This document shows positions 41,829-50,343 of a DNA stretch of 64,000 bases, piece by piece. A program made the translations under genes and the position numbers. The notes under the pieces are model-generated. The model had not been told where the DNA came from and made no database searches. It worked only from the letters and a program-made list of their open reading frames with translations. Positions within the stretch are counted from its first letter, which is position 1. Every line of letters starts with the position of its first letter. The DNA is from an uncultured Oscillospiraceae bacterium (GTDB taxonomy: Bacteria > Bacillota > Clostridia > Oscillospirales > Oscillospiraceae): the NCBI GenBank assembly GCA_934591815.1, contig CAKTPV010000012.1:6499-70498 (forward strand), read 5' to 3'.

Positions 41829-41857
41829 AGTATACCATCGGTTTTTGCCGTTGTCTA
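41829..41857 (-). promoter_or_regulatory. Promoter of the dockerin-cohesin operon
   Basis: On the minus strand TAGACA (41857-41852) and TATACT (41834-41829) with a 17-base spacer. The divergent gene at 41988 has TATAAT about 45 bases upstream (near 41943). Confidence 0.7.
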
Positions 41858-41987
41858 CCAGAAATGCGGAGGAAACACAAAAAATACGAAAATTTTGTCG
41901 AGCAAACCACAACATTTGGGTAGAAATATCGCCGAAAATATCGTATAATGTCCGGCACAAGCCCAAAACGAACAAGGAGAATTCATT

Positions 41988-43670
41988 ATGTCAACAAAGG
42001 AAAGAACCGGCCGCGCCGGCCGCACCGTTGGGATCGTCATCATCCTGCTGTGCCTGGCAGGTCTGGCCTGCCTGGGTGTATACCTGTATCGGCAGCAGCT
42101 GCCGCCGCCCCGACCCGAGACCGCCATCGGCTATGTGGCATCGGATGCCTCCTCCGCGCCGGTATATGACGCCGACAGCGGCGAAATGCTGGGCGTGCTG
42201 GTGCGGGGCAGTCAGGTGGCCTATGTACCCGCAGATCTGGAGCAGCCCCGTGAGGACGGGCGCGTGCGCATCGTCAACGGCGAGGACGGCTATGTGCTGC
42301 TGGACGCGGCGCGTCTGACCGACGATCCCGCCCGGACGGTGCAGGTGGACACCGTATACGCCCTGCGGGGCATGAGCCTGCTGGATGAGACGGGCGCCGT
42401 CCCCGGCTGCGCCGTGGAAAAGGGCATGGCGCTGACGGTCATCGGCTTTGACGGGCTGGATGAGGACGGCAACGTGCTGCGCTGGAAGGTCTCCTGCGGC
42501 CGGGGCGAGGGCTACATCGCCGACGCCAACATCCGCATGACGGAGCCGGAGGCACAGGCCCAGTACGACGAGGCGCTGTATCAGCTCCACGCTGCACGGG
42601 GCGATAGCTGGGGCGGCGGCGATGCGGCGGGACTGGACTACTTCCCGGTTGAGAAGGGCCCCATCGCAGGCAACGATATGCCCGACGAGGTGCGGGCGCT
42701 GTACCTCAACGGCTCTGCCGTCCAATATGCGGACAACTACCTCCGGGTGGCGGAGGGCAGCGGCGTCAACGCCTTTGTGGTAGACATCGTGGACGGCACC
42801 GCCGTATCCTACGCCTCGCCGGTGATGCAGCAGTACAGCCCCTCCGCCTATGCGGCGGCCATGGACACCATGGAGGGCTTCCGCGCCAATGTACAGAAGC
42901 TGAAGGACGCGGGCTATTATCTGATCGGACGCATCACCGTGTTCAACGACGCCCATCTGGCGGCGGATCACCCGGAGTACGTGATCTCCGACCTCGACGG
43001 CACGCCGCTGAAGATCAGCTCCATGTACTGGCCCAGCGCCTACAACCGCACGGTTTGGCAATACAAGGTGGAGCTGGCGCTGGAGGCGGCGTCTCTCGGC
43101 TTCAATGAGATCCAGTTCGACTACATCCGCTTCCCCGACGGGGCGTACCGCTACGAGAAGGCCGGCACCATCGACTACCGCAACACCTACGGAGAGAGCA
43201 AGGCGCAGGCGGTGCAGCGCTTCCTGCTGTATGCGGCGGAGCGGCTCCACGGCGCGGGGTACTATCTGTCCGGCGACGTGTTCGGCGAGTGCGCCAACCC
43301 CTATGTCACCGCCTGCGGCCAGTACTGGCCCGCCATCAGCGCGGCGGTGGACGCCATCTCCGGTATGCCCTACCCCGATCATTACAGCGCGCAGGGCGAC
43401 TACAAGCCGTGGGAGCACCCCTACGACACGGTGCATATGTTCGGTGCATCGGCGGCAGAGCGGCAGAAGGAGACCGCCTCCCCCGCGGCGGTGCGCACAT
43501 GGATCCAGGCGTACAACGCCCTTTGGGAGCCGTATAACGCCTACGGCGCGGCGGAGATCGCCGCGGAGGTCAAGGCGCTGCGGGACACCGGCTGCACAGG
43601 CGGCTTCATGACGTGGAACGGCGGCTCGGACATCAACAAATACCAGAGCATCATCAGCGCCTTGCGCTGA
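41988..43670 (+). CDS. Putative glycoside hydrolase of the DUF4015 family, membrane-anchored
   Basis: A 560-residue protein. Residues 14-36 form one membrane helix, so the rest is outside the cell. A region of about 50-190 looks like SH3-type repeats (GEMLGVLVRGSQVAYV, VYALRGMSLLD). The C-terminal barrel (about 225-555) has DYIRFPDG and other DUF4015 motifs such as GSGVNAFVVDIVDGTAVSY and KDAGYYLIGRITVF in outline, a family related to GH13-type barrels. The start follows AAGGAG. Its divergent neighbour encodes a lysozyme-like protein, which supports a role at the cell wall. Substrate is unknown. Confidence 0.85.
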   Translation: MSTKERTGRAGRTVGIVIILLCLAGLACLGVYLYRQQLPPPRPETAIGYVASDASSAPVYDADSGEMLGVLVRGSQVAYVPADLEQPREDGRVRIVNGEDGYVLLDAARLTDDPARTVQVDTVYALRGMSLLDETGAVPGCAVEKGMALTVIGFDGLDEDGNVLRWKVSCGRGEGYIADANIRMTEPEAQAQYDEALYQLHAARGDSWGGGDAAGLDYFPVEKGPIAGNDMPDEVRALYLNGSAVQYADNYLRVAEGSGVNAFVVDIVDGTAVSYASPVMQQYSPSAYAAAMDTMEGFRANVQKLKDAGYYLIGRITVFNDAHLAADHPEYVISDLDGTPLKISSMYWPSAYNRTVWQYKVELALEAASLGFNEIQFDYIRFPDGAYRYEKAGTIDYRNTYGESKAQAVQRFLLYAAERLHGAGYYLSGDVFGECANPYVTACGQYWPAISAAVDAISGMPYPDHYSAQGDYKPWEHPYDTVHMFGASAAERQKETASPAAVRTWIQAYNALWEPYNAYGAAEIAAEVKALRDTGCTGGFMTWNGGSDINKYQSIISALR

Positions 43671-43676
43671 ACGCAC

Positions 43677-43712
43677 AAGGAGGGACGCGTCCGGCGCGTC
43701 CCTCCTTCCTTT
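43677..43712. terminator. Terminator between the DUF4015 gene and the ABC importer operon
   Basis: AAGGAGGGACGCG pairs with CGCGTCCCTCCTT around a short loop; CCTTT follows. It serves two convergent units. Confidence 0.85.
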
Positions 43713-43719
43713 ATGCCAG

Positions 43720-44733
43720 CTATCCCAGCGCGGCCACCGCCGCCTCCGCAAAGCTGTTGTCCACCAGCTGTTCAAAGTCAACCCAGTCGGATCTTTGCAG
43801 CTCGCCGGCCTCGGTCATCACCGTCTCCAGCCGCTCCAGCGCGGACTGCTGCATCATGGGTACGGTGTTCCATGCGTCGATCTGCCGGTGGCGGGCGGTG
43901 ACGGCCTCCAGCACGTCGAGGGACGTGTCGGGGAACTGCTCGCAGATGGCCTCCGCCACCTCCCGGTCGGTGTGCTCGGTGATCCACCGCTGCGCCCGGG
44001 CAATGGCGTTGGCGAAGCCCTGCACCACGGCGGGATGGGCGTCCATATAGCTCCGGCTGGCAAAATAGGCGGTGTAGGGGATCTCGCCGGACTCCTCCCC
44101 GATGGAACAGAGGACATAGCCGTGTCCGGCCCGTTCCACCTCGGTGGCGGTGGGCTCAAACAGCGTCACATAGTCCCCCTGCCCGCCGGTGAAGGCGCCG
44201 GCCATCATGTTGAACTGCACGGAGGTGTCCACCACCGCGTCCACCTGCGGGACGACGCCGTTCTGCTTCATCACATACTCCAGCGTCATCTCCGGCACAC
44301 CGCCCTTGCGGCCGCCGATGATGGTACAGCCCCGCAGATCGTCCCACGAGAAGCTGCCGCCGGTGCGTCCCACCAGAAATGAGCCGTCCCGCTTGGTGAG
44401 CTGGGCGAAGATCACCGGGTGATCGTCCTTGCCCTGGTTGTAAATGTAGATGCAGCTCTCCGGCCCCGCCAGGCCGATATCGGCGCTGCCGGATACCACG
44501 GCGGTCATGACCTTATCCGCGCCGCCGCCGTTGGTCAGCTCCACCTCCAGCCCCTCGTCGGCAAAGAACCCCTGCTTCATGGCCACATACTGCGGCGCAT
44601 AGAATACGGAGTGGGTCACCTCGTTGAGCCGGACGGTGACGGACGCGGCCTGTTCTCCGCCGCTGCCGCAGCCGGTGAGCAGCACCGGCAGCAGCAGGGC
44701 GGCGAGGCAGAAAAATGTCAGCAGTTTCTTCAT
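43720..44733 (-). CDS. ABC transporter substrate-binding lipoprotein (SsuA/NMT1-like)
   Basis: A 337-residue binding protein. The signal ends with LTGC, Cys22 being lipidated. LNEVTHSVFYAPQYVAMKQGFF and VELTNGGGADKVMTAVVSGSADIGLAGPES follow the pattern of nitrate, sulfonate and thiamine-precursor binding proteins. The gene is last in a three-gene operon and its start overlaps the permease stop. The ligand cannot be read from the sequence. The neighbouring cysK makes a sulfur compound plausible. Confidence 0.9.
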   Translation of the reverse strand: MKKLLTFFCLAALLLPVLLTGCGSGGEQAASVTVRLNEVTHSVFYAPQYVAMKQGFFADEGLEVELTNGGGADKVMTAVVSGSADIGLAGPESCIYIYNQGKDDHPVIFAQLTKRDGSFLVGRTGGSFSWDDLRGCTIIGGRKGGVPEMTLEYVMKQNGVVPQVDAVVDTSVQFNMMAGAFTGGQGDYVTLFEPTATEVERAGHGYVLCSIGEESGEIPYTAYFASRSYMDAHPAVVQGFANAIARAQRWITEHTDREVAEAICEQFPDTSLDVLEAVTARHRQIDAWNTVPMMQQSALERLETVMTEAGELQRSDWVDFEQLVDNSFAEAAVAALG

Positions 44734-45551
44734 GCTCGTACCCCCCAATAATGATTCAAAAATTTTTCTCCACGCAGCACCAGCAGGTACATCAGCACCG
44801 CCGCAGCCGCCAGGGTCAGCACGCTGGTCATCACCAGATCCATGTTGAACACCTGCGAGCCGTAGACGATGAGATAGCCCAGACCGGCACGCGAGACAAG
44901 AAACTCGCCCATGATGACGCCCACCCACGAAAGGCCCACATTCACCTTTAGTGTGGAGAACAGTGTGGGACAGTTGGCGGGAAACACCAGCATCCACAGG
45001 ATCTGACGCCGCGTGGCTCCCAGCGTGCGCATCAGGCGCACCTTTTCCGGGTCGGTGGCGCGGAAGCCCGTGTACATATTCAGGATCGTCACGATCAGCG
45101 AAATGGCCAGCGTCATGGTGACGATGGCTCCCGTGCCCGCGCCCATCCAGACGATGAAGATAGGGCCAAGCGCCGTTTTCGGCAGGGCGTTCAGCACCAC
45201 CAGATAGGGGTCGAGGATGCGCGCCGTCGTATCCGACCACCACATCAGCACCGCCACCGCCGTACCCAGCAGCGTACCGACGGTGAAGCCCGCCACCGTC
45301 TCCAGACAGGACACACCGATGTGGTGCCACAGCTGTCCGGCGCGGCACAGCGACCAGAACGTGGCCGCCATGCGGCTGGGACAGCTGACCAGAAACCCGT
45401 CGGACCATCCGGCGCGGCAGCTCAGCTCCCAGAAGCCGAACAGCCCGGCCAGCAGCGCGATCTGCCAGATGCGGATGCGGCGCTTCTGTCGCCGGACGCC
45501 GGCCAGATACGCCAGCCGGCGCGGGGACAGTGGGGTATCAGCCATGCACAT
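44730..45551 (-). CDS. ABC transporter permease (SsuC/TauC-like)
   Basis: A 273-residue membrane protein with six helices. The conserved EAA loop is visible at MRTLGATRRQILWMLVFPANCP. It overlaps both the ATPase gene (upstream) and the binding-protein gene (downstream), which shows close coupling. The start is ATG 45551 with AAGGAG four bases upstream; ATG 45545 is the alternative. Confidence 0.92.
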   Translation of the reverse strand: MCMADTPLSPRRLAYLAGVRRQKRRIRIWQIALLAGLFGFWELSCRAGWSDGFLVSCPSRMAATFWSLCRAGQLWHHIGVSCLETVAGFTVGTLLGTAVAVLMWWSDTTARILDPYLVVLNALPKTALGPIFIVWMGAGTGAIVTMTLAISLIVTILNMYTGFRATDPEKVRLMRTLGATRRQILWMLVFPANCPTLFSTLKVNVGLSWVGVIMGEFLVSRAGLGYLIVYGSQVFNMDLVMTSVLTLAAAAVLMYLLVLRGEKFLNHYWGVRA

Positions 45552-46296
45552 CCAGCTCCTTCCATATCAGATCGAAATACCGGTGGAATTCCGGCGTGTT
45601 CCGCCGCTCCAGCGGCGGCAGTCCCCGCAGCGGCCCCATATCCAGCACCGTTTTCACCACGGCGGGACGGGCGGACAGCACCACCACCCGGTCAGACATA
45701 CTCACCGCCTCCGCGATGTCGTGGGTCACCAGCAGGGCGGTCTTGCCCTCCCGCCGGATGATGCGCCAGATATCCGCCGACACTGCAAGGCGGGTCTGGT
45801 AGTCCAGCGCGGAAAAGGGCTCATCCAGCAGCAGGATCTCCGGATCGGTGGCCAGCGTGCGGATCAGCGCGCAGCGCTGCCGCATACCGCCGGACAGCTG
45901 GCAGGGGCGCTTTTTGGCAAAGCCCGCCAGCTCGTAGCGCGCCAGCAGCTCCGCCACATGGCCGTAGGCGGCGCTCCCTCTCTCCCGCTGCACCGCCAGA
46001 CCCAGCGTCACATTGTCCCAGATGCTTTTCCACTCAAACAGCTGATCCCGCTGGGGCATGAATCCCACGCGGCGGGACGGCCCCGTTACAGGCACGCCCG
46101 CCACCTCGACGATGCCGCCGGACAGCGTCTCCAGCCCGGCGATGGCGCCCAGCAGCGTGGATTTTCCGCAGCCGGACGGCCCCACCAAACTGACAAACTC
46201 CCCCTGCGCTACGTCAAAGGATACGTCGCGTACCGCCTCCACCTCCCCGTCGGGGGCCTGATAGCAGGCGGTAGCATGACGGAGATGTATACTCAT
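45538..46296 (-). CDS. ABC transporter ATP-binding protein (SsuB/TauB-like)
   Basis: A 252-residue ATPase with Walker A GPSGCGKST (about residue 39-47), signature LSGGMRQR and Walker B ILLLDEPFSALD. It is the first gene of the importer operon and starts after AGGAGG. The sequence places it in the nitrate/sulfonate/taurine group. Confidence 0.94.
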   Translation of the reverse strand: MSIHLRHATACYQAPDGEVEAVRDVSFDVAQGEFVSLVGPSGCGKSTLLGAIAGLETLSGGIVEVAGVPVTGPSRRVGFMPQRDQLFEWKSIWDNVTLGLAVQRERGSAAYGHVAELLARYELAGFAKKRPCQLSGGMRQRCALIRTLATDPEILLLDEPFSALDYQTRLAVSADIWRIIRREGKTALLVTHDIAEAVSMSDRVVVLSARPAVVKTVLDMGPLRGLPPLERRNTPEFHRYFDLIWKELDVHG

Positions 46297-46402
46297 AAGA
46301 CCTGTGACCTCCTGTCACAAAAAATATGGAGAATCCCTCTCCGTTCCCATTCTATGCCGGGCAGCGCCGGTGGTGCGTGAGCCGCAGCCGCCGAATTTTT
46401 TG

Positions 46403-46431
46403 TTGACAAATCCCGCCGCCGGTGCTATAAC
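46403..46431 (+). promoter_or_regulatory. Promoter of the cysK transcript
   Basis: TTGACA (46403-46408) and TATAAC (46426-46431) with a 17-base spacer. The divergent ABC operon starts at 46296, so both share this 180-base region. Confidence 0.8.
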
Positions 46432-46439
46432 GTATTAAA

Positions 46440-46456
46440 CCTACCAAACAGGTAGC
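46440..46456. promoter_or_regulatory. Candidate Rrf2-type (CymR/IscR-like) operator
   Basis: CCTACC-AAAC-AGGTAG forms an inverted repeat (CTACC 46441-46445, GGTAG 46451-46455) that overlaps the transcription start. The form fits Rrf2-family repressors such as CymR, which controls cysteine genes in Firmicutes. Confidence 0.65.
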
Positions 46457-46480
46457 AAATTATCAAAAGGAGGGCGCGCC

Positions 46481-46567
46481 ATGGGAACGCAGCGCCGCGC
46501 AGACCATATGGACTTTCGATGTTGCGGAGGCAGCAGCTGTCCCGCACACGGGTGCGCCATACGATAA
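46481..46567 (+). CDS. Cys-rich 28-residue upstream ORF in the cysK leader
   Basis: An ATG preceded by AAGGAGGGCGCGCC opens a 28-codon frame ending TAA 36 bases before cysK. The peptide is MGTQRRADHMDF then RCCGGSSCPAHGCAIR, with cysteines at 14, 15, 20 and 25, including a Cys-Cys pair. The bases GGCGCGCC around its start codon can pair with GGTGCGCC near its end (46551-46558, one G-U). Translation speed through the Cys codons could therefore report cysteine supply to cysK. Alternatively the peptide binds metal. It is supported by the ribosome binding site and position, not by homology. Confidence 0.7.
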   Translation: MGTQRRADHMDFRCCGGSSCPAHGCAIR

Positions 46568-46603
46568 AAGCAACGTAACGCGATACCGAAAAGGAGGATC
46601 TGT

Positions 46604-47536
46604 ATGTCCCACATCTATACATCTGCTGACCAGCTCATCGGCCGGACGCCGCTGCTGGAGCTGACCCATATTGAAAAGAAATTCGGCCTGAACGCCCGCG
46701 TCCTCGCCAAGCTGGAGTATTTCAACCCCGGCGGCAGCGTAAAGGACCGGGTGGCGCTGGCCATGATCGACGACGCTGAGGCGCGGGGGCTTCTGAAGCC
46801 CGGCAGCGTCATCATCGAGCCCACCTCCGGCAACACCGGCATCGGCCTTGCCTCCGTGGCGGCGGCACGGGGCTACCGCATCATCATCGTCATGCCGGAG
46901 ACGATGAGCGTGGAGCGCCGCCAGCTCATGAAGGCCTACGGCGCGGAGCTGGTGCTCACCGAGGGCGCCAAGGGCATGAAAGGCGCCATCGCCAAGGCCG
47001 AGGAGTTGGCTAAGGAGATCCCCGGCAGCTTCGTACCCGGCCAGTTTGTCAATCCCGCCAACCCCAAGGCACATTTTGAGACCACCGGCCCGGAGATCTG
47101 GGCGGACACCGACGGACAGGTGGACTATTTCGTGGCCGGCGTAGGAACCGGCGGCACCGTCACCGGCGTGGGACGGTATCTGAAGTCTCAGAACCCCGCC
47201 GTAAGGGTGGTGGCGGTGGAGCCAAAGTCCTCCGCCGTCCTGTCCACCGGCGTGGCGGGCGCTCACAAAATTCAGGGCATCGGCGCGGGGTTCGTGCCGG
47301 AGGTGCTGGACACGGCGGTGTACGACGAGATCATCGCCGTGGCGGATGAGGACGCTTTCCGGCTGGGCCGGGAGCTGGGCCGCAGTGAGGGCGTGCTGGT
47401 GGGCATCTCCTCCGGCGCGGCGCTGTGGGCGGCCATCGAGCTTGCCAAGCGTCCGGAGAACGCAGGCAAGTCCATTGTGGCGCTGCTGCCGGACACCGGC
47501 GACCGCTATCTGTCCACCCCGCTGTTCGCGGACTGA
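46604..47536 (+). CDS. cysK: Cysteine synthase A (O-acetylserine sulfhydrylase)
   Basis: A 310-residue PLP enzyme. The lysine that binds PLP is in [11 protein letters not shown] (about residue 45), followed by [10 protein letters not shown] and [10 protein letters not shown] for the cofactor phosphate. It makes cysteine from O-acetylserine and sulfide. Its start follows AAGGAGG. The gene has its own promoter, a probable operator and a Cys-rich upstream ORF, so it looks strictly controlled by cysteine. Confidence 0.97.
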   Translation: MSHIYTSADQLIGRTPLLELTHIEKKFGLNARVLAKLEYFNPGGSVKDRVALAMIDDAEARGLLKPGSVIIEPTSGNTGIGLASVAAARGYRIIIVMPETMSVERRQLMKAYGAELVLTEGAKGMKGAIAKAEELAKEIPGSFVPGQFVNPANPKAHFETTGPEIWADTDGQVDYFVAGVGTGGTVTGVGRYLKSQNPAVRVVAVEPKSSAVLSTGVAGAHKIQGIGAGFVPEVLDTAVYDEIIAVADEDAFRLGRELGRSEGVLVGISSGAALWAAIELAKRPENAGKSIVALLPDTGDRYLSTPLFAD

Positions 47537-47546
47537 ACCAAGCGAG

Positions 47547-47577
47547 AAGAACGGAGCCTTTCGGCTCCGTTCTTTTT
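47547..47577 (+). terminator. Terminator after cysK
   Basis: Perfect 12-base stem AAGAACGGAGCC/GGCTCCGTTCTT with loop TTTC, followed by TTT. Confidence 0.92.
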
Positions 47578-47650
47578 CGTCTTTTGCCGCCGCAGTTGAC
47601 AGCGCCGGGCTGACGGATTATGATGCAGTTACGCGGGCGCAGGTTTTTTC

Positions 47651-47679
47651 TTGCCGACGCCGGCGAATACTGCTAAAAT
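47651..47679 (+). promoter_or_regulatory. Promoter of pyk
   Basis: TTGCCG (47651-47656) and TAAAAT (47674-47679) with a 17-base spacer. A short palindrome AGGATATATCCT (47681-47692) sits at the expected start of transcription and may bind a regulator. Confidence 0.65.
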
Positions 47680-47735
47680 AAGGATATATCCTATACAGAG
47701 CAAACGCTTTTCCGCGTTGAAAAGGAGTTCATGAT

Positions 47736-49475
47736 ATGAGAAAAACGAAGATCGTTTGTACACTGGGCCCCGCCACCGACAAGGAGGGCGTGCTGCGGGA
47801 GATGATGCTCTCGGGCATGAACGTGGCCCGGTTCAACTTCTCCCACGGCACCCACCCGGAGCATAAGGTGCGGCTGGACGCCGTCAAGGCGCTGCGGGAG
47901 GAGCTGGATCTGCCGGTGGCGGCCATGCTGGACACCAAGGGGCCGGAGGTGCGGCTGCGCAACTTCAAAAACGGCTCTGTGGAGCTGACCGCCGGGCAGG
48001 CCTTCACCCTGACCATTGAGGATGTGGAGGGCGACGAGACGCGCTGTGCCATCACCTACCCCCAGCTGCCGCAGGATGTGAACGCCGGGGACACCATCCT
48101 GCTGGATGACGGACTGGTGCGGCTGACGGTGCTGGAGACGACGGCCAAGACCATCCGCTGCCGGGTGGAGAACAGCGGCGTCATGAAGAATCACAAGGGC
48201 GTCAACGTACCCGGCGTGTCCCTGTCCATGCCCTACATGAGCCAGCAGGACAAGGACGATATCCTGTTCGGCGTGGAGCAGGGCTTCGACTTCATCGCCG
48301 CCAGCTTCGTCCGCTGCGCCGCCGATGTCCGGGAGATCCGCCGCGTGCTGAACGCCGCCCACTCCCGCATCCGCATCATCGCCAAGATCGAAAATCAGGA
48401 GGGCGTCAGCAACCTGCGGGAGATCCTGGCCGAGGCGGACGGCGTCATGGTGGCTCGCGGCGACATGGGCGTGGAGATCGACTTTACGGAGATCCCCGCC
48501 ATTCAGAAGGATATGATCTCCCAGTGCGTGGCCTGCGGCAAGCCGGTCATCACCGCCACCCAGATGCTGGACTCCATGATCGAAAATCCCCGGCCCACCC
48601 GTGCCGAGATCACCGACGTGGCCAACGCCATCTACGACGGCACCAGCGCCATCATGCTCTCCGGCGAGACGGCGGCGGGCAAGTACCCGGCGGAGGCGGT
48701 AAAGACCATGGACGCCATCGCCCGCAAGACTGAGAGCAACATCGACTGCTCCCGCGGGGCGGTGCCGCCCTCCCGCACTCATCTGTCCGTGACGGCTGCC
48801 ACCGCCCACGCCGCCTGCACCACGGCGGCGGACATCGGCGCCGACGCCATCCTCACCGTCAGTCAGGGGGGCATCACCGCCCAGATGGTCAGCCGGTTCC
48901 GTCCGGAGGCCACGGTGGTGGCGCTGCTGCTGGATCCCCAGATCCGCCGCCAGATGGCGCTGTACTGGGGTCTTGTCCCCATCATGATGGAGCGGGCAGA
49001 CAGCACCGACGAGCTGGTGCATTCCGCCATTGACACGGCGGAGCAGGCGGGGCTTATCAAGCACGGCGATCTGGTGGTGGTCACCGCCGGCGTACCCGTG
49101 GGCGTGTCCGGCACCACCAACATGATCCGCATCGAGCAGGTGGGCGGCGCGCTGGTCAACGGCACCGGCATCGGCGACGAGACGGCCTCCGGCCCGCTGT
49201 GCGTCTGCCGCACGCCGGAGGAGGTGGCGGGGAAGTTCCGCCCCGGCGACGTGCTGGTGGTACCCTACACCAACAACGAGCTGCTGCCCTACATGAAGGA
49301 GGCGGCGGCTGTCATCAGCGAGGAGATCAGCGCCGAGGGCCATACGGCCACAGTGGGTCTGCTGCTGCACAAGCCGGTGATCATCGGCGCGGTGCAGGCC
49401 ACCCGGCGCTTGCAGGACGGCGTGACGGTGTCCGTGGATTGCGCGCGGGGCATCGTACAGGTCATGCCGCAGTAA
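47736..49475 (+). CDS. pyk: Pyruvate kinase with C-terminal PEP-utilising domain
   Basis: A 579-residue enzyme. The barrel shows RKTKIVCTLGPAT, NFSHGTHPEH, MLDTKGPEVR and the active-site region VARGDMGVEI. After the normal PK C-terminal domain (to about 470) there is an extra domain to 579 resembling the phosphohistidine domain of PEP synthase, common in Firmicutes. It makes pyruvate and ATP from PEP. proC follows 15 bases later. Confidence 0.96.
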   Translation: MRKTKIVCTLGPATDKEGVLREMMLSGMNVARFNFSHGTHPEHKVRLDAVKALREELDLPVAAMLDTKGPEVRLRNFKNGSVELTAGQAFTLTIEDVEGDETRCAITYPQLPQDVNAGDTILLDDGLVRLTVLETTAKTIRCRVENSGVMKNHKGVNVPGVSLSMPYMSQQDKDDILFGVEQGFDFIAASFVRCAADVREIRRVLNAAHSRIRIIAKIENQEGVSNLREILAEADGVMVARGDMGVEIDFTEIPAIQKDMISQCVACGKPVITATQMLDSMIENPRPTRAEITDVANAIYDGTSAIMLSGETAAGKYPAEAVKTMDAIARKTESNIDCSRGAVPPSRTHLSVTAATAHAACTTAADIGADAILTVSQGGITAQMVSRFRPEATVVALLLDPQIRRQMALYWGLVPIMMERADSTDELVHSAIDTAEQAGLIKHGDLVVVTAGVPVGVSGTTNMIRIEQVGGALVNGTGIGDETASGPLCVCRTPEEVAGKFRPGDVLVVPYTNNELLPYMKEAAAVISEEISAEGHTATVGLLLHKPVIIGAVQATRRLQDGVTVSVDCARGIVQVMPQ

Positions 49476-49490
49476 AGGGAGGCGACAGCT

Positions 49491-50273
49491 ATGGTCATCG
49501 GATTTATCGGCTTGGGCAATATGGCCTCCGCCATGGTGCGGGGCATCGCGGCGGCGCAGCTGGAGGGCGTGACCCTTTGCGGCCACAATCCCCACCCCGA
49601 AAAGGCGCGCGAGCTGGCGGAGCAGTGCGGTCTGCGGCTGCTGCCGTCCAATCAGGCGGTGCTGGACGCCAGCGACGTGGTGGTGCTGGCGGTAAAGCCC
49701 CAGATTCTGGAGGGGGTGCTGGCAGAGCTTACGCCCCCGGCCGGCAGACTGTTCGTATCCGTGGCGGCGGGCAAGGATCTGGCGTGGCTGGAGGCCCGTC
49801 TGGGACAGGCGGCCATCATCCGGGTCATGCCCAACATCAACGCGGTGGTAGGCGCCTCCGTCACCGGCTGGTGCGCCAACGACGCCGTCTCCGCAGCGCA
49901 GAAGACGCTGGCAGCCACGCTGCTTGGCACCTTCGGCACGGCGGTGGAGGTGCCGGAGAAATTCATGGGCATCGTCAGCGCCATCGGCGGCGCCGCTCCC
50001 GCCTACACCTATCTGTACATCAACGCTTTGGCAGAGGCGGCGGTGCAGGCCGGTATGCCCAAGGGTATGGCGGTGGAGATCGCCGCCGCCATGGCGGAGG
50101 GCAGCGGCCGCATGGTGCGCCTGTCCGGACAGCACCCGTGGGCGCTGATCGACCGGGTCACATCCCCCGGCGGCACCACAGTGGAGGGACTGCTGGCGCT
50201 CCAGCAGGGCGGCTTTGAGTCCGCCGTTCACGCGGCGGTGCAGGCTGTGCTGGAAAAAGACATGCGGATGTGA
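49491..50273 (+). CDS. proC: Pyrroline-5-carboxylate reductase
   Basis: A 260-residue enzyme that makes proline. The N-terminal Rossmann fold shows IGFIGLGNMASAMVRG, and the C-terminal dimer domain has AIGGAAPAYTYLYINALAEAAV and DRVTSPGGTTVEGLLAL. The start follows GGAGGCG and it is probably co-transcribed with pyk. Confidence 0.96.
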   Translation: MVIGFIGLGNMASAMVRGIAAAQLEGVTLCGHNPHPEKARELAEQCGLRLLPSNQAVLDASDVVVLAVKPQILEGVLAELTPPAGRLFVSVAAGKDLAWLEARLGQAAIIRVMPNINAVVGASVTGWCANDAVSAAQKTLAATLLGTFGTAVEVPEKFMGIVSAIGGAAPAYTYLYINALAEAAVQAGMPKGMAVEIAAAMAEGSGRMVRLSGQHPWALIDRVTSPGGTTVEGLLALQQGGFESAVHAAVQAVLEKDMRM

Positions 50274-50280
50274 GAAAAAA

Positions 50281-50313
50281 GCCCCACGGCGAGTTTTTCC
50301 CTCGCCGCGGGGC
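50281..50313. terminator. Hairpin after proC
   Basis: GCCCC(A)CGGCGAG pairs with CTCGCCGCGGGGC around TTTTTCC. There is no T run on the plus strand, so it is probably a 3'-end structure and weak terminator; six A precede it. Confidence 0.55.
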
Positions 50314-50343
50314 ATACTGTGAAAAAACAAAGGAGGCGGCGCC

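Noticed and set aside
46297-46402. TPP riboswitch before the NMT1-like importer
   Set aside because: The conserved CTGAGA and ACCTGATCTGGATAATGCC-type elements are absent; only a small hairpin near 46332-46346 is seen.
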